From positions 237,440-301,439 of the forward strand of contig DIYP01000005.1 in NCBI GenBank assembly GCA_002427735.1: 64,000 nt of DNA, given 5' to 3'. Positions 61,153 to 64,000 of the stretch are shown here, piece after piece. The notes under the pieces are model-generated. The model was given only the letters and a program-made list of their open reading frames with translations, did not search any database and was not told where the DNA came from. The position numbers and the translations under genes are program-made. This stretch comes from Flavobacteriales bacterium UBA6051. Its GTDB lineage: Bacteria; Bacteroidota; Bacteroidia; Flavobacteriales_D; Crocinitomicaceae. Positions within the stretch are counted from its first letter, which is position 1. Every line of letters begins with the position of its first letter.

Positions 61153-63045
61153 ATGAAAAACCTAATTCTTACTGTTACAGCCATTGCTTTGACATGCACG
61201 TTTGGGCTTGCCCAAGCTCCTCAAGCATTTAAATATCAAGCCGTCATTCGAGATGCAACAGGCAATATTCTTAGTAATCAATCTGTTGGTATGCAATTGA
61301 CAATCCTACAAGGATCAGCTTCAGGAACGCCCGTTTACACGGAAACATTCGCTGCAACAACCAACGGATATGGTCTTGCAAATCTCGAAATTGGCACTGG
61401 AACTACAGTTGATGACTTCTCATCAATTGATTGGGCCAACGGTCCTTATTTTATGGAGACAGCTGCCGATATTTCCGGAGGAACATCATACGTAGTTATG
61501 GGAACATCACAGTTGCTCAGCGTACCGTACGCTTTGTATGCTGCTACGGCTGGGAACGTTAGTGAAGACGACCCATTCTTCCAATCCTCCGTAGCGAGTG
61601 GTATTACTGCAATGGATACGGCTAACTGGAACAATGACCTCGTAGACGATGCAGATGCAGATCCAACGAACGAACTTCAGGATATCTCATTAACATCAAA
61701 CGACTTAAGTATTACAAGTGGAAGTACTGTAGATCTTTCCAGCTATTTAGACAATACAGATAATCAAAACCTGAGCTATGCGGCTGGTACATCAACACTG
61801 TCTATAAGTGGTGGTAACAGCGTCATTATACCTGATGGAGATATCACAGAAGTGACTGCCGGAGATGGCTTGAATGGTGGAGGAACAAATGGAAGTGTCA
61901 CACTGAACGTAAGCGCTAACAACGGCTTGAATGTAGATGCCAGTTCAGATGCCGTTCAACTTGGAGGATCTCTAACGGAAAATACAACTATTACTCAGGG
62001 TGTGCATAATCTCGCATATAACTTAAATAGTTCTGGTAATTTTCTCATTCAGGACGGCGGAGTAAATCACTTTGAAGTACGAAACAATGGCATTACCTAT
62101 TTGGGAGATGATATGTTTTGGAATGATGGAACGACAACAGGCACAACACTTGCTTCCTTAACCGATGATTCAGACGATGGTCGATTCCGCGTATATGAAA
62201 ATGGTCTAACAAGTATTGACCTCGACGCTAATGCTCAGTCTATTTTCAATGAACAGGGATTTGATCGGGATTTTAGAATTGAAACAGATAATGACGAAAA
62301 CCAATTTTTCGTTGATGGACAAAACGACCGTATCGGAATAGGAACGTCTGCTCCTCAGGAAAAGTTGCACATTGTAAATGGTGTTATCATGCCGGCGATT
62401 AACATCACTGGAGGTGGTATTCACTGGCCGCCAAACGCTTTTGGAGGGGCTCTTGACGACGCTTATATTGGCTATTATTCAGTTTCTGGAGAAACTACGG
62501 CGCTTCGTATTGCCAATGAAAATGATTGGGACGATAAGATTGCTTTGCGTCAGGCAGGCGGTGATCGTTTGACTGTTTATAATTCTAATGTTGGTATAGG
62601 AACAATTACTCCTGCATATCAACTTCACGTTGGAACTAATTCTGCTGCAAAGCCGACCTCAAGCGCATGGACTGTTGCTTCAGATAAGAGATTAAAAACA
62701 AATATCCGACCTTATAAAGGCGGATTAAAGGAATTATTAAAGATTAATACCGTTTGGTTTACTTATTCTGGTAAAGCAGGTATGCCTCAAGAAACGGGAG
62801 TTGGTGTAATTGCACAAGAATTAAAAGAGATTGCTCCATATATGGTGAATACCTGGATTCACCACAGTGAAAATGGCGAAAAAGAAGAATATTTAGGTGT
62901 TGACAATGGAGCCATGACATATATGTTAATCAATGCTGTAAAGGAACAACAAAGTGTGATCGAAAAACAAGAAGCTGAACTGGAAGAAATGAAACAGCTA
63001 CTTCATGACCTTCAGCAGCGCATGGAGAAAATAGAAAAGGACTAA
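61153..63045 (+). CDS. Secreted fibre-like protein with S74 chaperone domain
   Basis: The protein has 630 residues. A signal peptide (LTCTFGLAQ) precedes a domain common to Bacteroidota exported fibres (APQAFKYQAVIRDATGNIL, VPYALYAATAGN). A Thr/Asn/Ser-rich beta-repeat middle with TEVTAGDGLNGGGTNGSVTL follows, then RIGIGTSAPQEKLHI head-tail elements. The S74 domain shows ASDKRLKTN with Ser510 and Lys515, the Ser-x4-Lys dyad, plus GVIAQELKEIAP. A C-terminal coiled coil ends the protein (EKQEAELEEMKQLLHDLQQ). It is co-transcribed with the small T9SS gene. Confidence 0.85.
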   Translation: MKNLILTVTAIALTCTFGLAQAPQAFKYQAVIRDATGNILSNQSVGMQLTILQGSASGTPVYTETFAATTNGYGLANLEIGTGTTVDDFSSIDWANGPYFMETAADISGGTSYVVMGTSQLLSVPYALYAATAGNVSEDDPFFQSSVASGITAMDTANWNNDLVDDADADPTNELQDISLTSNDLSITSGSTVDLSSYLDNTDNQNLSYAAGTSTLSISGGNSVIIPDGDITEVTAGDGLNGGGTNGSVTLNVSANNGLNVDASSDAVQLGGSLTENTTITQGVHNLAYNLNSSGNFLIQDGGVNHFEVRNNGITYLGDDMFWNDGTTTGTTLASLTDDSDDGRFRVYENGLTSIDLDANAQSIFNEQGFDRDFRIETDNDENQFFVDGQNDRIGIGTSAPQEKLHIVNGVIMPAINITGGGIHWPPNAFGGALDDAYIGYYSVSGETTALRIANENDWDDKIALRQAGGDRLTVYNSNVGIGTITPAYQLHVGTNSAAKPTSSAWTVASDKRLKTNIRPYKGGLKELLKINTVWFTYSGKAGMPQETGVGVIAQELKEIAPYMVNTWIHHSENGEKEEYLGVDNGAMTYMLINAVKEQQSVIEKQEAELEEMKQLLHDLQQRMEKIEKD

Positions 63046-63064
63046 GATTCTTTAAAAAAATTAA

Positions 63065-63089
63065 GGCTACTCACGTGAGTAGCCTTTTT
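63065..63089. terminator. Bidirectional terminator after the second S74 gene
   Basis: GGCTACTCAC and GTGAGTAGCC (63065-63084) form a perfect 10-bp palindrome with no loop bases, followed by T-run; A-rich bases precede it. It separates the S74 gene from the convergent orphan membrane-protein gene. Confidence 0.85.
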
Positions 63090-63101
63090 CTTTCAAATGT
63101 G

Positions 63102-63854
63102 TTAAGAATGCATTTCTAAATACTTTCGTACAAGAAAGCCGAAATCAGATCGCTCCAGATGGTCTGGCCGACCCTTACTCTCATTTTGTTTCACCCAGGT
63201 AGGTTTTATACGTTCCCACTCCCTAATAACACTCTTAACAGAAAACTCCTCTATCTCAATTCCCAACTCTTCCAGAATATGCATCATTTGTTTATATAGA
63301 CCCACTTCTTTTTGGGTTTGTTTTGCTTTCAAATAGAGCCAATTTCTCGAAGATGCTACATCATTAAATGTTTGAATGAATTTTTCAATTTTAACATAAA
63401 AACTACTCGCCAATCTCTCCTCCATATTCTTATGCCTTTCAAGGCTATCTCTTAATTCTTTTATAATCTTTGAATCATTCGAAGAATAATTTGACGTAGC
63501 CTGGGATCTTAACGCTGATGTTATTTTATTTCTCTTTCCCTTATCAGTAATTTCTATATTTTTTTCTTCCGGATGCTTTGAAAGATAATCTTCCCAAAAG
63601 TCTTCCAAGGTATTTTCAGTTACTTGTTCTTTACTCATCATATTGGAAATAATCTCTCCCGTTCCAAAAAACAGAGAAAGTACAATCGACATGATGAAAT
63701 AATTTCGAATCGACTTGAGCATGGGTTCGCGAACTTCTTCTCTTTGCTGCTCTTTTGATAATAAACGATAAGATAAAATTGCTAATGCCAGAGCAATTCC
63801 AATTGCACCATACGCCAGGAAATCTATGAAATTCAGTCCGCCAGTATCAGACAT
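63102..63854 (-). CDS. Membrane protein of unknown function with long cytoplasmic coiled-coil region
   Basis: The protein has 250 residues. Two membrane helices lie at about 10-30 and 48-70. The rest is charged and helical with coiled-coil character (KIIKELRDSLERHKNMEERLASS) and ends in SKGRPDHLERSDFGFLVRKYLEMHS. I do not recognise the family. No neighbour suggests a role; the gene lies at the right edge with nothing beyond it in view but a terminator-like hairpin. Confidence 0.6.
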   Translation of the reverse strand: MSDTGGLNFIDFLAYGAIGIALALAILSYRLLSKEQQREEVREPMLKSIRNYFIMSIVLSLFFGTGEIISNMMSKEQVTENTLEDFWEDYLSKHPEEKNIEITDKGKRNKITSALRSQATSNYSSNDSKIIKELRDSLERHKNMEERLASSFYVKIEKFIQTFNDVASSRNWLYLKAKQTQKEVGLYKQMMHILEELGIEIEEFSVKSVIREWERIKPTWVKQNESKGRPDHLERSDFGFLVRKYLEMHS

Positions 63855-63955
63855 AGTGATTTGGTTTTGTGATCTCTAAATATATAGAATTCCCTTCTCT
63901 CGCGCATATTTCCAAATGAAAACGGGTATTTGTTGCAAGTTGCCCATTAAACACA

Positions 63956-63986
63956 AAACCGCCTATCTAATTGAGAAAGGCGGTTT
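63956..63986. terminator. Terminator-like hairpin at the right edge
   Basis: AAACCGCC (63956-63963) pairs with GGCGGTTT (63979-63986); outer bases (AACACA/TGTGTT) extend the stem with one bulged A. It probably ends a gene beyond the right edge on the minus strand, or a short transcript on the plus strand. Confidence 0.6.
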
Positions 63987-64000
63987 GTGTTTACGTTTTG

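Overview
The window looks like chromosomal DNA of a member of the Bacteroidota, most likely order Flavobacteriales. The reasons are several proteins with type IX secretion (T9SS) C-terminal sorting tails, a gliding-motility-associated C-terminal domain, a TonB receptor with a carboxypeptidase-regulatory-like plug extension, promoters of the Bacteroidota form TAnnTTTG, no evident Shine-Dalgarno sequences, an acpP-fabF-rnc cluster and a 6S-like RNA. I cannot name a genus. No prophage, insertion sequence or CRISPR array was seen.

Layout. 1-7.7 kb (minus strand): a giant secreted HYR-repeat protein that runs off the left edge, an S74-domain surface fibre protein and a GT-C-like membrane protein with TPRs. 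7.8-10.5 kb: leuS. 10.7-14.0 kb: a TPR sensor kinase with its LytTR regulator, then a candidate 6S RNA. 14.0-25.6 kb: mixed metabolism and envelope genes (cyclase family, YceI-like lipoprotein, HAD phosphatase, methylmalonyl-CoA epimerase, peptide-binding lipoprotein, TonB receptor, pseudouridine synthase, YraN). 25.6-30.8 kb: M48 protease, rnc-fabF-acpP and a nitroreductase. 31-39 kb: a secreted glycosidase-like protein coupled to a Crp/Fnr regulator, an MDR oxidoreductase, purN, marC, a YwqK/MORN repeat protein, a LysE exporter and a gliding-motility C-terminal-domain protein. 39-46 kb: an AddB-like nuclease overlapped by a degenerate AAA protein, a TraB/GumN protein, hutI and tRNA-Leu(CAA), followed by the relic of a T9SS tail gene. 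46.5-54.5 kb: a signalling-rich stretch with a lone receiver, a secreted protein plus LytS/LytTR operon, and an OmpR-type two-component system divergent from an acidic T9SS protein. 54.5-64 kb: LRR protein, di-haem peroxidase, an ECF sigma factor with a fused membrane/GIN-domain partner, a TMTC-like membrane protein with TPRs, a small T9SS protein, a second S74 fibre protein and an orphan membrane protein.

How the parts may work together. The dominant theme is the cell surface and its control. Two S74 fibre genes each sit beside a large GT-C-like/TPR membrane protein (left: same strand; right: divergent), which suggests glycosylation of the exported fibres or of the HYR-repeat protein. Two operators can be read directly. 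One is a LytTR-type direct repeat (two 9-mers with a 12-bp spacer) in front of the 47856-50567 operon. The other is a triple GGTTAAAG repeat in front of the OmpR-type system at 52190. The most novel leads are the fibre/TMTC-like association, the candidate 6S RNA, these operators, the degenerate AAA protein overlapping the AddB-like gene, and the ECF sigma/GIN-domain pair.
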